Source of the DNA: Streptomyces hygroscopicus
GTDB lineage: Bacteria > Actinomycetota > Actinomycetes > Streptomycetales > Streptomycetaceae
Reading direction: 5' to 3'
Assembly (NCBI GenBank): GCA_002021875.1
Contig: CP018627.1
Span: 372,001-436,000 of the forward strand
Length of the DNA stretch: 64,000 bases
Below the pieces are notes generated by a model, which saw only the letters and a program-made list of their open reading frames with translations, was not told where the DNA came from and did not search any database. A program made the translations under genes and the position numbers. Positions 25,933 to 35,368 of the stretch are shown here, in pieces (position 1 is the first letter of the stretch; every line of letters begins with the position of its first letter).

Positions 25933-26808
25933 ATGGTTGAGATCCGCCACCAATACGCGACAGTGCGGGGACATCGCGTCTTCTACCGCGAGGCAGGAGC
26001 CCGCGAGGCGCCCACGCTCGTACTCCTGCATGGATTCCCCTCCAGTTCACGCATGTTCCGCCACCTCATTCCGGCACTGGCCGATCGATTCCACGTCATC
26101 GCCCCCGACCATCTCGGCTTCGGCAACTCCGATACCCCGTCCGTGGACGCGTTCACCTACACCTTCGACTCCCTGACCGACATCACCCAAGCCCTGCTGA
26201 CCCAGCTCGACGTCACCCGCTATGCCCTGTATGTCCAGGACTACGGCGCACCCATCGGCTGGCGGCTGGCCCTGCGCGCCCCGGACGCGGTCACCGCGGT
26301 GATCACGCAGAACGGCAACGCCTACGCGGACGGCTTCGTACCGGACTTCTGGAAGCCCGTATGGGCGTACTGCGAGAATCCGGGCCCCCGGACCGAACCC
26401 GCCGTCCGTGCCGCCCTCTCGCTCGACGCCATCCGCTGGCAGTACCTGCACGGAGTGGACCGGCCCGAGCTGGTCGATCCCGACACCTGGGCCGCCGACC
26501 ACCGCGAGGTCAACCGGCCGGGCAACGACCTCGTGCAGCTCGCCCTGTTTCGCGATTACGCCAGCAATCCACCCCTCTACCCTCAGGTGCACGCCTACTT
26601 TCGGGAACGCCAGGTGCCGCTCCTCGCGGTCTGGGGCGCGGGCGACGAGATCTTCGGCCCGGACGGAGCACGCGCCTTCGCAAGGGACCTGCCGGACGCG
26701 GAGATCCACCTGGTTCCCGGAGGTGGACACTTCCTGCTCGAAAGCCATCTGGACACCGTGGCCGGGTACATTCGCGGGTTCCTGACCGTCGCCACATCAC
26801 CAGCGTGA
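25933..26808 (+). CDS. Alpha/beta hydrolase, haloalkane dehalogenase/epoxide hydrolase type
   Basis: 291 residues. The oxyanion segment LLHGFPSSSRMFRHL is at 31-45; the nucleophile is an aspartate, D103 in YVQDYGAP, as in haloalkane dehalogenases and epoxide hydrolases. The acid is near D238 (WGAGDEIFG) and the base H266 (PGGGHFLLE). Full length with a cap domain at about 130-215. The ATG at 25933 was preferred over TTG 25918 because GAAGGGG lies before it. It may be controlled by the divergent CGNR regulator. Substrate unknown. Confidence 0.82.
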   Translation: MVEIRHQYATVRGHRVFYREAGAREAPTLVLLHGFPSSSRMFRHLIPALADRFHVIAPDHLGFGNSDTPSVDAFTYTFDSLTDITQALLTQLDVTRYALYVQDYGAPIGWRLALRAPDAVTAVITQNGNAYADGFVPDFWKPVWAYCENPGPRTEPAVRAALSLDAIRWQYLHGVDRPELVDPDTWAADHREVNRPGNDLVQLALFRDYASNPPLYPQVHAYFRERQVPLLAVWGAGDEIFGPDGARAFARDLPDAEIHLVPGGGHFLLESHLDTVAGYIRGFLTVATSPA

Positions 26809-26867
26809 AGCCCGCGAAGAGTTCCCAGGGCGGGTGAGCGCTGCCACGTGGGGGCGATGGGCCGGAG

Positions 26868-27083
26868 CCTCCCGTCGCCCGGGCGCACCAGGTTCACCAC
26901 GACGAGGCCGAGGATGAGCGCGATCGTGGTGACGACCTCGAAGTAGACGATCGGCCCGAGGGCCGCCTTCCCGACCTGACGCAGGTTCGCGACGGTGGCG
27001 ATGGCCCCGACGACCACGCAGAAGATGATCGGCCCGAGCAGCATCGTGAGCAGGCTGACGAAGGTGTCGCCGAGGACCTCCAT
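26868..27083 (-). pseudogene. Fragment of a dicarboxylate/cation symporter (DctA type)
   Basis: About 72 codons read like one internal piece of a DAACS-family symporter: LGDTFVSLLTMLLGPIIFCVVVGAIATVANLRQVGK and then YFEVVTTIALILGLVVVNLVRPG. The first membrane helix and about 300 C-terminal residues, including the transport core, are missing. The reading frame loses all resemblance after RPGDGR. It is a relic left by deletion. Confidence 0.75.
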
Positions 27084-27120
27084 GCGTCACACCCACGGCC
27101 GACGCACCCGCCGCGTAGCG

Positions 27121-27262
27121 GTGACCGACACCTTCGCCCCCGACAGCCCGGACCCGGAATCGCCCGGCCCGCCCGTGTGGGTCGAACTGCCCGACGGCCG
27201 GCGCGTGACCGCCCAGTTCATCGGCCGCCCCCAGCGCCTCGGCCCCGGGGGCGGCCGGTGGT
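27121..27262 (+). other. Possible fragment of a small Streptomyces protein
   Basis: From the GTG at 27121 the frame reads VTDTFAPDSPDPESPGPPVWVELPDGRRVTAQFIGR, like the start of small VWVELPDGR-type hypothetical proteins of streptomycetes. The similarity ends near 27262. It lies among other remnants between the hydrolase and the WrbA-like gene and is probably dead. The remaining DNA of 26809-27328 shows no recognisable gene. Confidence 0.3.
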
Positions 27263-27328
27263 GCGATGACGATGGGCGGGCATCGCGCACGAGAACAGCT
27301 CCGGGATCAGCTCGGCCCCGCGGCCCGG

Positions 27329-27913
27329 CTACGCGGCGACGCTCCCCCGCGCGAACACCTTGGCCGTCTCGGTCACCCGGCGCCCCAGGTGTCCGGCCGT
27401 GGCCACATCGGCCTTGTGCACGGCTTCCGGGCCCTCGTCGCTGTTGGTCTGGGCGGCCGCGCCCGCGAAGACGCCGAGGCGGTTGAGGTCGTTCTCGGAT
27501 CCCGTGCTGCTGTTCCAGCCGGGGTGCAGGCCGAGGTTGACCCAGTGCATGCCGTGCTGGCCGGCGAGGATCTGGAAGAACTGCAGGGTGTGCAGCTTGT
27601 CGCCACTCTTCGAGGCGGAGTTGGTGAAGCCCGCCGCCAGCTTGTCCTTCCAGGCCAGCTGGAACCAGCGCTTGGAGGACGCCTCGGCGAACACATGGAA
27701 GGCGCCGGACGCGGTGCCCATGTAGGTGGGCGAACCGAAGACGATCGCGTCGGAGCGGTCCAGCGTCTCCCACTGTTCGTCGGTGATCTCGTCCACCTTG
27801 ATCAGGTGCACCTCGGCGCCGGCCTCGGCGGCGCCGGCGCGGACGGCCTCGGCGATCACGGCGGTGTGGCCGTAGCCGGAGTGGTAAGCGATGGACACGA
27901 CAGGGGTGGTCAC
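27329..27913 (-). CDS. Flavodoxin-like NAD(P)H:quinone oxidoreductase (WrbA-like)
   Basis: 194 residues. The FMN phosphate loop YHSGYGHTAVIAEAV is at 10-24, a second FMN segment FGSPTYMGTASGAFHVFAEAS near 58-78, and a third FTNSASKSGDKL near 95. This is the NADPH-dependent FMN reductase/WrbA arrangement, which reduces quinones by two electrons and protects against electrophiles. The GTG at 27913 follows GAGGAG. It is divergent from a HxlR regulator, a common quinone- or thiol-stress pair. Confidence 0.85.
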   Translation of the reverse strand: MTTPVVSIAYHSGYGHTAVIAEAVRAGAAEAGAEVHLIKVDEITDEQWETLDRSDAIVFGSPTYMGTASGAFHVFAEASSKRWFQLAWKDKLAAGFTNSASKSGDKLHTLQFFQILAGQHGMHWVNLGLHPGWNSSTGSENDLNRLGVFAGAAAQTNSDEGPEAVHKADVATAGHLGRRVTETAKVFARGSVAA

Positions 27914-27995
27914 GGTGAATTACTCCTCTGGGGGCACTCGCATAGCCCGAACGGGCAGCTCGAAAGCAGTGACCACAGGAAAGCACTAACTTTTG

Positions 27996-28020
27996 GATAG
28001 CGCAACCTGGTCGATAGCGC
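27996..28020. promoter_or_regulatory. Direct-repeat operator candidate for HxlR
   Basis: GATAGCGC occurs at 27996-28003 and 28013-28020, 17 bases apart, in the 129-base gap between the WrbA-like gene and hxlR. It is close to where promoters of both genes would be. HxlR dimers bind paired sites; the assignment is inferred. Confidence 0.4.
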
Positions 28021-28042
28021 TGCGTTCGCGTACGCTCGTTTC

Positions 28043-28441
28043 ATGAGCGGCATGACCGAGGAGCAGGAGCAGATCGACCTCGCGTACAGCGTGTTCGACA
28101 GGGGATGCCCGTCGCGCGGCACGCTGGAGCACGTCACGGGCCGCTGGGGCGGACTGACGCTCGGCACGCTCCACGAGGGCCCGCTGCGCTTCAACGAGCT
28201 GCGCCGCCGCGTCGAGGGGGTGAGCGAGAAGATGCTGTCCCAGACCCTGCACGCGCTGGAGCGCGACGGCCTGGTGCGCCGCAAGGCCCAGCCGACCAAT
28301 CCGCCGCGCGTGGACTACGACCTGACTCCCCTGGGCCGCCAGGTCGCCGAGCGGCTGCTCGCCCTCATCCACTGCGTGGAGGGTTCGATGAACGACATCC
28401 TGGCGGCCCGCGAGGAGTACGACGCCCGGCAGCCGTCATGA
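28043..28441 (+). CDS. HxlR-family regulator with a single N-terminal redox-type cysteine
   Basis: 132 residues of winged helix: CPSRGTLEHVTGRWGGLTLGTLHEGPLRFNELRRRVEGVSEKMLSQTLHALERDGLVRR, then NPPRVDYDLTPLGR. A cysteine near residue 22 precedes the first helix, as in redox-sensing HxlR proteins such as YodB, though a second cysteine near the C terminus (HCVEG) is also present. It is divergent from a quinone reductase, so control by quinones or thiol stress is plausible. Confidence 0.87.
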   Translation: MSGMTEEQEQIDLAYSVFDRGCPSRGTLEHVTGRWGGLTLGTLHEGPLRFNELRRRVEGVSEKMLSQTLHALERDGLVRRKAQPTNPPRVDYDLTPLGRQVAERLLALIHCVEGSMNDILAAREEYDARQPS

Positions 28442-29138
28442 GTCTTCAGCCGCGGAACACGTAGAACGCCCTCGCGTCCTCCACGGCGGCCTTCTCGCCG
28501 AGCGGCACTTGAACGCTCACCCCGGCGCAGCCATGTCGGTCTTTCTTCGGGGCGCGGTCCGGTACCCGCGGGCCGAGGCGGCCGAACCGGACGGCGCGGT
28601 CGGTGCCCAGCCCCCCGTACCGGCTGCGCGGCCGGTACGCGGTCGATGCCCGGCTTCCCTGGCAGTTGTGCAGCTGAGGGCGTGGCCCGCGCACCGGCGG
28701 TACGCCGCATCGAGCGACCGCTCCCCGGGAGGACGGCCCAGCGCCGCGCGACGCCGACGTCAGTCTGTGGGTCGGCGTCGGCGTCGGCGTCCAAGCCATA
28801 ATCCTTCCCCATCACCGTCTCGTAGCCCCGCAACGGGGTTACCAGCCTTCGGAGTTCGACGACCGACACCACGCGGAACGCGCCGTCGCGGATCTGCGTG
28901 CCCTGTATGTACGTGTCATTGCATGAGTTTGACCGTCCGTAACGGCGCATGACGCACCGCAACATGTGCATGTCATGCGTATGCCATCTCTTGCTTCCCC
29001 TGCACGACCCGGCGAATCCTCAACGAGCCGGAAGCGTGACCCACGCGCTCCCCGCGAACTGCGTAAGCCCGTAAGCCCACACCCCGCAGAGCGCGCACGC
29101 GCCACAGCGCGCCACCGACCGAGGAGGACTCCCTCGCG
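28442..29138. other. 697-base region without a confident gene
   Basis: The open frames here are arginine-rich and resemble shadows. On the minus strand 28446-28530 the frame ends GVSVQVPLGEKAAVEDARAFYVF, which looks like the tail of a real protein but was not recognised and has no matching upstream part. A short repeat of GTCGGC (3.3 copies, 28771-28790) is present. An inverted repeat at 28946-28979 is given separately. The last 150 bases should hold the protease promoter. Confidence 0.4.
28946..28979. repeat. Nested inverted repeat upstream of the protease
   Basis: CGCATGAC (28946-28953) and GTCATGCG (28972-28979) form an inverted repeat that overlaps an inner one, ACATG-TG-CATGT (28962-28973). 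It lies 160 bases before the subtilisin start and could be an operator. The binding protein is unknown. Confidence 0.4.
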
Positions 29139-30338
29139 ATGGCAGTGATGCGTACCACCAAGCGGCGGATCGCCGCCGGAATCGCCGCCGCGGCGGCCAT
29201 CGGAGCAGCCACGGTGCTCCCCGCCCACGCCGCCCCGGCCGAAGGCACGGTTGTGAACTCCCAAGCCGCGGAAGCGGTGCCGGGCAGCTACATCGTCACC
29301 CTGAAGAAGACCGCCGACTTCACAGCCTCGTCCACCCGGGGCAAGGACCTCATATCCGGATACGGCGGCAAGGTGAAGCGGACCTTCACCGCCGCGCTGA
29401 ACGGCTACGCGGCGAAACTCGAGCCCACCGAGGCCAGGAGACTCGCCGCCGATCCGGCGGTCGCCTCCGTCGAGCAGGACCAGAAGGTCCACGCCGACGC
29501 GACCCAGACCAACGCACCCTGGGGTCTGGACCGCGTCGACCAGTCCGGCCTGCCGCTCAGCGGCACGTACACCTATCCGGACAGTGCCGGCAGTGGTGTG
29601 ACCGTCTACGTCCTCGACACCGGTGTGCGGATTTCCCACACGCAGATCAGCGGCCGGGCGTCATACGGCTACGACTTCGTGGACAACGACACCACGGCGC
29701 AGGACGGCTACGGCCACGGCACGCACGTCGCCACGACCGTCGCCGGCACCACCTACGGCGTGGCCAAGAAGGCGAAGATCGTGGCGGTCCGGGTGCTCGG
29801 CAACGACGGGTCCGGCACCACGGCAGGTGTCATCGCGGGCGTGGACTGGATCACCGCCAACCACTCCGGCCCGTCCGTCGCCAACGTGTCGCTGGGCGGC
29901 GGCGCCAGTACCTCCCTGGACAACGCGGTGACCAAGTCGATCGCGTCCGGCGTGACCTACTCCATCGCGGCCGGCAATTCCAACGCCAACGCCGCGAACT
30001 ACTCCCCCGCCCGGGTGCCGACCGCCCTCACCGTCGGCGCCACCACCAACGCGGACGCGCGGGCGAGCTACTCCAACTACGGCTCGACCGTGGACCTCTT
30101 CGCCCCGGGCTCGAACATCACGGCCGGCTGGAACACCTCCGATACCGCCACCTACACGGGCTCCGGGACCTCCTTCGCCGCCCCGCACGTCTCGGGCGCC
30201 GCGGCGATCTATCTCTCCGGCCACTCCACCGCGTCCCCGTCCGAGGTGGGGAGCGCGCTGGTGGACGGGGCCACCTCGGGGGCGCTCTCCGGCATCGGCT
30301 CCGGCTCCCCCAACAAGCTGCTCAAGATCGTGCAGTGA
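29139..30338 (+). CDS. Secreted subtilisin-like serine protease (S8) with I9 propeptide
   Basis: 399 residues. Signal peptide about 1-32 (AAAAAIGAATVLPAHAA), inhibitor-I9 propeptide about 48-118 (GSYIVTLKKTADF...VASVEQDQKVHA), then the mature peptidase. The catalytic triad is D160 (VLDTGV), H193 (GHGTHVA) and S345 (GTSFAAPH), with the oxyanion asparagine N280 (AAGN). The size is normal for Streptomyces proteinase-K-type enzymes, with no extra C-terminal domain. GGAGG lies 13 bases before ATG 29139; ATG 29148 is an alternative. A strong terminator follows, so the gene is transcribed alone. Confidence 0.9.
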   Translation: MAVMRTTKRRIAAGIAAAAAIGAATVLPAHAAPAEGTVVNSQAAEAVPGSYIVTLKKTADFTASSTRGKDLISGYGGKVKRTFTAALNGYAAKLEPTEARRLAADPAVASVEQDQKVHADATQTNAPWGLDRVDQSGLPLSGTYTYPDSAGSGVTVYVLDTGVRISHTQISGRASYGYDFVDNDTTAQDGYGHGTHVATTVAGTTYGVAKKAKIVAVRVLGNDGSGTTAGVIAGVDWITANHSGPSVANVSLGGGASTSLDNAVTKSIASGVTYSIAAGNSNANAANYSPARVPTALTVGATTNADARASYSNYGSTVDLFAPGSNITAGWNTSDTATYTGSGTSFAAPHVSGAAAIYLSGHSTASPSEVGSALVDGATSGALSGIGSGSPNKLLKIVQ

Positions 30339-30378
30339 CACCCTGATCGGCGCACCGGACCTCCGCTGATCACACCTG

Positions 30379-30407
30379 CCGCCCGCCGGGCCCCACCCGG
30401 CGGGCGG
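30379..30407 (+). terminator. Hairpin terminator after the protease
   Basis: CCGCCCGCCGG (30379-30389) pairs perfectly with CCGGCGGGCGG (30397-30407) over a 7-base loop, 40 bases after the protease stop. There is no T-run, as is usual for Streptomyces terminators. Confidence 0.8.
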
Positions 30408-30612
30408 CTCTGGCGGAATCGGGGAGTCGTGCAAGCGACTCGGAGCCCGGCCGCACACGATTGCAATGGGTGACCTCAAGGACCCTCACATACGGCGGCG
30501 CCGACCTCGCCCGGGCCACCGGCCTCGATCTGTCCGCCCGCCGGCCCCCACCCTCCATGACCGGCCCGGCTCGTGTCGTGCCCACCCAAGCCAAGCAACG
30601 ATCGGATCCACC

Positions 30613-31686
30613 ATGAGCCTGGAATTTCTCTGGTACATCCCCAACACCGTCGAACCGGGCCACCGTGGCGACGACACGACATCCGGCTGGGGGTCCATCG
30701 AGTACTCGACCGACCTTGCCCGTACGGCAGAAGAGCACGGTTGGGGCGGCGCGCTGCTCGGCACCGGATGGGGACGCCCGGACACCTTCACCGTCGCCAC
30801 CACCCTGGCCGCTCGGACCACGACGTTCAAGCCCCTGATCGCGATCCGTCCCGGCTACTGGCACCCGGCGAACTTCGCGAGTGCGGCGGCCACTCTCGAC
30901 CAGCTCAGCCGGGGACGCGTCCTCGTCAACATCGTCAGCGGACTGGACAACCCGGCCGCGTACGGCGACACCAACGTCGAACCCCCACAACGGTACGCCC
31001 GCACCCAGGAGTTCCTGCATCTCCTGCGGCGCCTGTGGACCGAGGAGGACGTCACCTTCCACGGCGAGCACTTCCAGGTCACCGGCTCAACGGTGGCGCC
31101 ACGCCCATACCCCACCGGCGCGAGGACGCATCCGACGCTCTACTTCGGCGGCGCGTCCCCGGCCGCCGAACGGGTGTCGGCGGCCGAGGCCGATGTCCAG
31201 CTCTTCTGGGGTGAACCACTCGACGGGATCGCCGAACGCGTCGACCGGCTCAAGGCCCTGAGCCGACGGGTGGGCCGACGGCGCAAGCCGTTGGAGTTCG
31301 GGCTGCGGATCACGACGCTGGTGCGCGACACTGCCGACGAAGCATGGAGTGCGGCCGAGGAGAAGGTCGCGAAGATGGCGTCCGGTGCCGGCGAGACCGT
31401 GTGGACGGGGAATCGCAGGACGGCGGTCGGACAGCGGCGGCTCCTCGATCTCGCCCAGCGCGGAGAGGTTCTCGACACCTGCCTGTACACCACCCCGGGC
31501 AAGTTCGGCGGTGGCGGAGCGGGGACCACCTGGCTGGTGGGCTCCGCCGACGACGTGGCCCGGGCGCTGCACGGCTACCGCAAGCTCGGCATCACCCACT
31601 TCGTCCTGTCCGACACCCCCTATCAGCGGGAGATCAGCCGGATCGGTGATCAACTGCTGCCCCTGCTGCGTGATTCCGCCCCGTGA
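30613..31686 (+). CDS. LLM-class flavin monooxygenase, SsuD-like
   Basis: 357 residues of the luciferase-like barrel, close to alkanesulfonate monooxygenase SsuD. Landmarks are EFLWYIPNT, the HGWGGALLGTGWGRPDTFTVA segment, PLIAIRPGYWHPANFASAAATLDQLSRGRVLVNIVSG (about 77-113) and the late GTTWLVGSADDVARALHGYRKLG. Such enzymes use reduced flavin and oxygen to release sulfite and an aldehyde from alkanesulfonates. The ATG at 30613 fits the family start. It is convergent with the LLM operon ending at 31742. No flavin reductase is adjacent. Confidence 0.85.
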   Translation: MSLEFLWYIPNTVEPGHRGDDTTSGWGSIEYSTDLARTAEEHGWGGALLGTGWGRPDTFTVATTLAARTTTFKPLIAIRPGYWHPANFASAAATLDQLSRGRVLVNIVSGLDNPAAYGDTNVEPPQRYARTQEFLHLLRRLWTEEDVTFHGEHFQVTGSTVAPRPYPTGARTHPTLYFGGASPAAERVSAAEADVQLFWGEPLDGIAERVDRLKALSRRVGRRRKPLEFGLRITTLVRDTADEAWSAAEEKVAKMASGAGETVWTGNRRTAVGQRRLLDLAQRGEVLDTCLYTTPGKFGGGGAGTTWLVGSADDVARALHGYRKLGITHFVLSDTPYQREISRIGDQLLPLLRDSAP

Positions 31687-31741
31687 CCGGCCTTTCTCCC
31701 CGTGCGGATCGTGGCTGACCTACGGCCCCCGCCTCTTCGGC

Positions 31742-32869
31742 TCAGCGGCGTTGCCATTCCTCTGCGAGCAGTTCGTAGGAGCGCACCCGGTCGGCGTGGC
31801 GGTGGGTGATGGTGGTGATGAGCAACTCGTCCGCGCCGGTGGCTTCCTGGAGTTGTTCGAGCTGGTCGGCGACGCGCGCGGGTGAGCCGACGAACTGGGT
31901 GTCCACGCGGTCGGCGACCAGCTCCCCGTCCGCGTCGGTCCAGAGGTGGGCGCGGGCCTGTTCGGGGGTGGGGAAGGGAATGGCGCCCTCGGCGGTGCGG
32001 ATGCTGCGGACCCACAACCCGTAGCCGGTGGCGCGGTCGCGGGCGGTCGCGTCGTCCTCGGCGACCACGACATCGGCGGAGACGCTGACGTACGGCTTGT
32101 CGAGCACGTCGGATGGCTGGAACGCGGCGCGGTACGCCTCGGTGGCCTCCAGGACGGTGGCCGGGCTGACGTGGTAGTTGGCGGCGAAGCGCAGACCGCC
32201 CCGGCCCGCGACCTGGGCGCTCTGCCCGCCGCTGCTGCCGAGGATCCACACCTGCACCTCGGCGCCTTCGCCGGGGATGGCGTGTGCTTCGACGCCGTCG
32301 GCGGAGCGGTAGTCGCCGCGCAGGAGCGCGAGGATGTCATCGATCTGCTCGCCGTAGTCCTGCGCTTCCGCGCCCGGCTGCTGGAGGAGTCGCCGCTGGA
32401 GTGCGACACGTGGCGACCCGAGTAGTCGTTGGAAGGAGAACTTGGGCGGGATGCGCAGGCCGTTCGGGGTGCGTCCGTCGATGACGGGTGTCGTGGTGGG
32501 CGGTGCGTCGTCGGTGCGCTCGGTGGGGCGTCCGCCGGAGCGGCCGAGTCCGAGGTCGAGCCGTCCGGGGTGCAGGGCGTCGATCAGGCCGAACTCCTCG
32601 ACGGTGGACAGGGCGGTGCGGTGACCGAGCTGTACGGCACCGGAGCCGAGGCGGATCGTGGAGGTGGCGGAGGCGGTCAGGGCCAGGACGACGGCGGGCG
32701 AGGTCCCGGCCACGCCCGGGTTGAGGTGGTGTTCGGCGAACCAGTAGCGCGCGTAGCCGAACCGCTCCGCCTGCTGGGCGAGGTCGATGCTGTTGCGCAG
32801 TGCCTCGGCGGCGGTGGAGCCGGCGGAGATGGGCACGAGGTCGAGGACGGCGAGGGGGATGCCGGACAC
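31742..32869 (-). CDS. LLM-class flavin oxidoreductase, MsnO8 type
   Basis: 375 residues. [48 protein letters not shown] and [37 protein letters not shown] are the hallmarks of the MsnO8 subfamily of luciferase-like oxidoreductases. The GTG at 32869 follows GAGGAG. It is the last gene of a four-gene minus-strand operon made only of LLM enzymes, 14 bases after the previous one. Substrate unknown; the neighbours suggest an organosulfur compound. Confidence 0.85.
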   Translation of the reverse strand: MSGIPLAVLDLVPISAGSTAAEALRNSIDLAQQAERFGYARYWFAEHHLNPGVAGTSPAVVLALTASATSTIRLGSGAVQLGHRTALSTVEEFGLIDALHPGRLDLGLGRSGGRPTERTDDAPPTTTPVIDGRTPNGLRIPPKFSFQRLLGSPRVALQRRLLQQPGAEAQDYGEQIDDILALLRGDYRSADGVEAHAIPGEGAEVQVWILGSSGGQSAQVAGRGGLRFAANYHVSPATVLEATEAYRAAFQPSDVLDKPYVSVSADVVVAEDDATARDRATGYGLWVRSIRTAEGAIPFPTPEQARAHLWTDADGELVADRVDTQFVGSPARVADQLEQLQEATGADELLITTITHRHADRVRSYELLAEEWQRR

Positions 32870-32883
32870 GGTCGGAGTACTCC

Positions 32884-33975
32884 TCAGCGGTCGGCGGACG
32901 GGGTGACGGGTTCGGGTGTGCCGAGCACCGGGGCCCAGTCGAAGGGCGGGTCCGGGATGTCACGTCGCAGTACGGGCGCGATGTCGGACTGGAAGAGCTC
33001 GAGCGAGGCGCGGTGCTGGACGTCGGTGAGCCCTCCCGCGTCCGCGTGCAGGTGCAGCACGGTGTGTCCGAACTCCTCGTGGTAGCGGTGCACCTTCTCG
33101 ATGACCTGCTGGGGGCTGCCGATCAGGGCCGAGCTGCGCTCGACGAAGTCCTCCAGGGTCGGGAACACCGGTTCGAGGCCGAGCTGCTTCTGGAAGGCGA
33201 GATGGCCTTCGAACACCGGCCGGTAGGCGGCGATGGCCTCCTGCGAGGTGCGGGCCGCGTAGTAGCCCGCTGTCCCGGCGCCGACCACGGCGCGGGCGGG
33301 GTCGTGGCCGTATGCCTCCCAGCGCTCCCGGTAGTGGCGGATCAGTTCGGCGTACGGCTCGATGGGGTGGGTGACGTTGGCGGAGAACAGCGGGTCGCCG
33401 TAGCGGGCGGCGAGGTCGACCGACTCCCGGCTGGTGGCGCTGCCGTGCCAGACCCGGATGGGCCGCTGGAGGGGCCTCGGCCACACCTCCGCGTCGGTCA
33501 GCGCGGGCCGGAAGCGCGGTGAGGCGGTCACCTTGTCCTGCCGCCAGATGCGGCGGAACAGCTCGTAGCCTTCGGCGTTGCGGTCCCACTGGTCCTCGGG
33601 GGTGACGTGGAACAGCTCGCGCTGGGCGGTGCCGTTGCCCTTGCCGATGATCAGCTCGAGGCGGCCGGCGGAGAGGTGGTCCAGGGTGGCGTAGTCCTCG
33701 TAGGCGCGCACCGGGTCGAGCAGACTGAGGGTGGTGACCGCGGTGAACAGCCGGATCCGGGAGGTGAGTGCGGCGAGGTGGCTGAGCACGACCGGTGGTG
33801 AGGAGGAGATGAACGGCCGCTCGTGGCGTTCACCGACGCCGAAGCCGTCGAAGCCGAGCTCCTCCGCCAGCAGGGCGTTGTCGATCACCTCGCGGAAGCG
33901 GTCACCGGTCGGCTTCTGTATCCCGGTCACCGGGTCCGGGGCGTGCACGATGAGGGTGATGGCCAGGAACTTCAT
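32884..33975 (-). CDS. LLM-class flavin-dependent oxidoreductase
   Basis: 363 residues. [18 protein letters not shown], then [74 protein letters not shown] gives the standard luciferase-like barrel with the ERH and SPP motifs. It overlaps the upstream LLM gene by 4 bases (33972-33975), so the two are translationally coupled. Subfamily not resolved. Confidence 0.85.
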   Translation of the reverse strand: MKFLAITLIVHAPDPVTGIQKPTGDRFREVIDNALLAEELGFDGFGVGERHERPFISSSPPVVLSHLAALTSRIRLFTAVTTLSLLDPVRAYEDYATLDHLSAGRLELIIGKGNGTAQRELFHVTPEDQWDRNAEGYELFRRIWRQDKVTASPRFRPALTDAEVWPRPLQRPIRVWHGSATSRESVDLAARYGDPLFSANVTHPIEPYAELIRHYRERWEAYGHDPARAVVGAGTAGYYAARTSQEAIAAYRPVFEGHLAFQKQLGLEPVFPTLEDFVERSSALIGSPQQVIEKVHRYHEEFGHTVLHLHADAGGLTDVQHRASLELFQSDIAPVLRRDIPDPPFDWAPVLGTPEPVTPSADR

Positions 33976-35348
33976 GACGCGGCCCGTTCCTGGTGCGCCC
34001 CGGTGCCGGGGTGGGCCAGGCCGAGGTGGTCGCGCAGGGTCGCGCCCTCGTACTCGGTGCGGAACACGCCGCGCTCCTGCAGCAGCGGGACGACGGTGTC
34101 GGCGAAGGCGTCCAGGCCGCCGGGGGTGATGTGCGGGACGAGGATGAAGCCGTCGCCGGCATCGGCCTGGACGAAGGAGTTGATGGTCTCGGCGACCGTG
34201 GCCGGGGAGCCGATGAACGACTGGCGGTTGCCGGTCTCGATGACCAGGTCACGGATGGACCACTTGTTCGCCTCCGCCAGCTCCCGCCACTCCCGGGCGA
34301 CGGCCAGCGGATCGCGGTACATCCGCACCTGGGCACGGCCACGGGCGATGGTGTGCTCGCCGGGGTCGGGGTCGATGTCCGGGAGCGGGCCGTCCGGGTC
34401 GTACGCGGACAGATCACGGTTCCAGACGAACTCCAGGTGTTTGATCGCGGTGGCGCCGCTGACCTGTTGGCGGCGTACGTCCCGGGCCAGCTCCTGGGCC
34501 TCGGCGTCGGTGTCCCCGAGAACGAAGGTGGCCGCGGGCAGGATCAGCAGCTGGTCGTGGGTGCGGCCGTGGCGGGCGAGGCGGCCTTTGACGTCCGTGT
34601 AGAACGCCTGCCCCTCCTTGAGAGTGCTGTACCGGCTGAAGATGGCGTCGGCGCCGGCCGCGGCGAACTCCCGGCCCTCTTCGGAGTCACCGGCCTGGAA
34701 GATCACCGGGCGGCCCTGCGGGCTGCGCGGGACATTGAACTGTCCGGCGATGTCGAAGTGCTGTCCCTGGTGGGCGAAGGCACCGGCCCGCGCGTCGTTG
34801 AGGAAAGTGCCGGATGCCTGGTCGGCGACGATCTCGTCACCACGCCAGGAGTCGAACAGTTCGGTGGCGGTGGCCAGGAACTCCTTGGCCCTGGAGTACC
34901 GCTGGTCCTGCGGGAGGAAGCCGCCACGGCGGAAGTTCTCCCCGGTGAAGGCGTCCCAGGAGGTGACGACATTCCACGCGGCGCGCCCGCCCGACAGATG
35001 GTCCAGGCTGGCGAACTGGCGGGCCACTTCGTAGGGCTCGTTGAAGGTGGAGTTGATGGTGCCGGTGAGGCCAAGGCGGTCGGTGACGGCGGCGAGCGCC
35101 GTGAGGATGGTGAAGGTGTCCGGCCGCCCCACCACGTCCAAGTCATAGATTTTGCCGCCCTGTTCACGCAGCCGAAGCCCTTCGGCGAGGAACAGGAAGT
35201 CGAACTTGGCACGCTCGGCGGTCCGCGCGAAGTGTGCGAACGAGCTGAACTCGATATGGCTGCCCGCCTCCGGATCACTCCACACCGTGGTGTTGTTGAC
35301 ACCGGGGAAGTGGGCCGCCAGGTGGATCTGCTTGAGCGGTGCGCTCAT
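33972..35348 (-). CDS. NtaA/SnaA/DszA-family flavin monooxygenase
   Basis: 458 residues, the longer class of LLM enzymes. Features are LKQIHLAAHFPGVNNTTVWSDP, FDFLFLAEGLRLRE, GTINSTFNEPYEVARQFASLDHLSGGRAAWNVVTSWD (about 96-130), RSPQGRPVIFQAGDSEEGREFAAAGADAIFS, and HITPGGLDAFADTVVPLLQERGVFRTEY at the end. Members oxidise nitrilotriacetate, dibenzothiophene sulfone, dimethyl sulfide or S-alkylcysteine derivatives with reduced FMN from a separate reductase. It sits second in the operon, 20 bases after the upstream LLM gene. Confidence 0.87.
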   Translation of the reverse strand: MSAPLKQIHLAAHFPGVNNTTVWSDPEAGSHIEFSSFAHFARTAERAKFDFLFLAEGLRLREQGGKIYDLDVVGRPDTFTILTALAAVTDRLGLTGTINSTFNEPYEVARQFASLDHLSGGRAAWNVVTSWDAFTGENFRRGGFLPQDQRYSRAKEFLATATELFDSWRGDEIVADQASGTFLNDARAGAFAHQGQHFDIAGQFNVPRSPQGRPVIFQAGDSEEGREFAAAGADAIFSRYSTLKEGQAFYTDVKGRLARHGRTHDQLLILPAATFVLGDTDAEAQELARDVRRQQVSGATAIKHLEFVWNRDLSAYDPDGPLPDIDPDPGEHTIARGRAQVRMYRDPLAVAREWRELAEANKWSIRDLVIETGNRQSFIGSPATVAETINSFVQADAGDGFILVPHITPGGLDAFADTVVPLLQERGVFRTEYEGATLRDHLGLAHPGTGAHQERAAS

Positions 35349-35368
35349 GGTCGGGTGGTCCTTCCCGC

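Noticed and set aside
28771..28790. Tandem GTCGGC repeat
   Set aside because: Only 3.3 copies in GC-rich non-coding DNA; expected by chance or slippage, with no sign of function.
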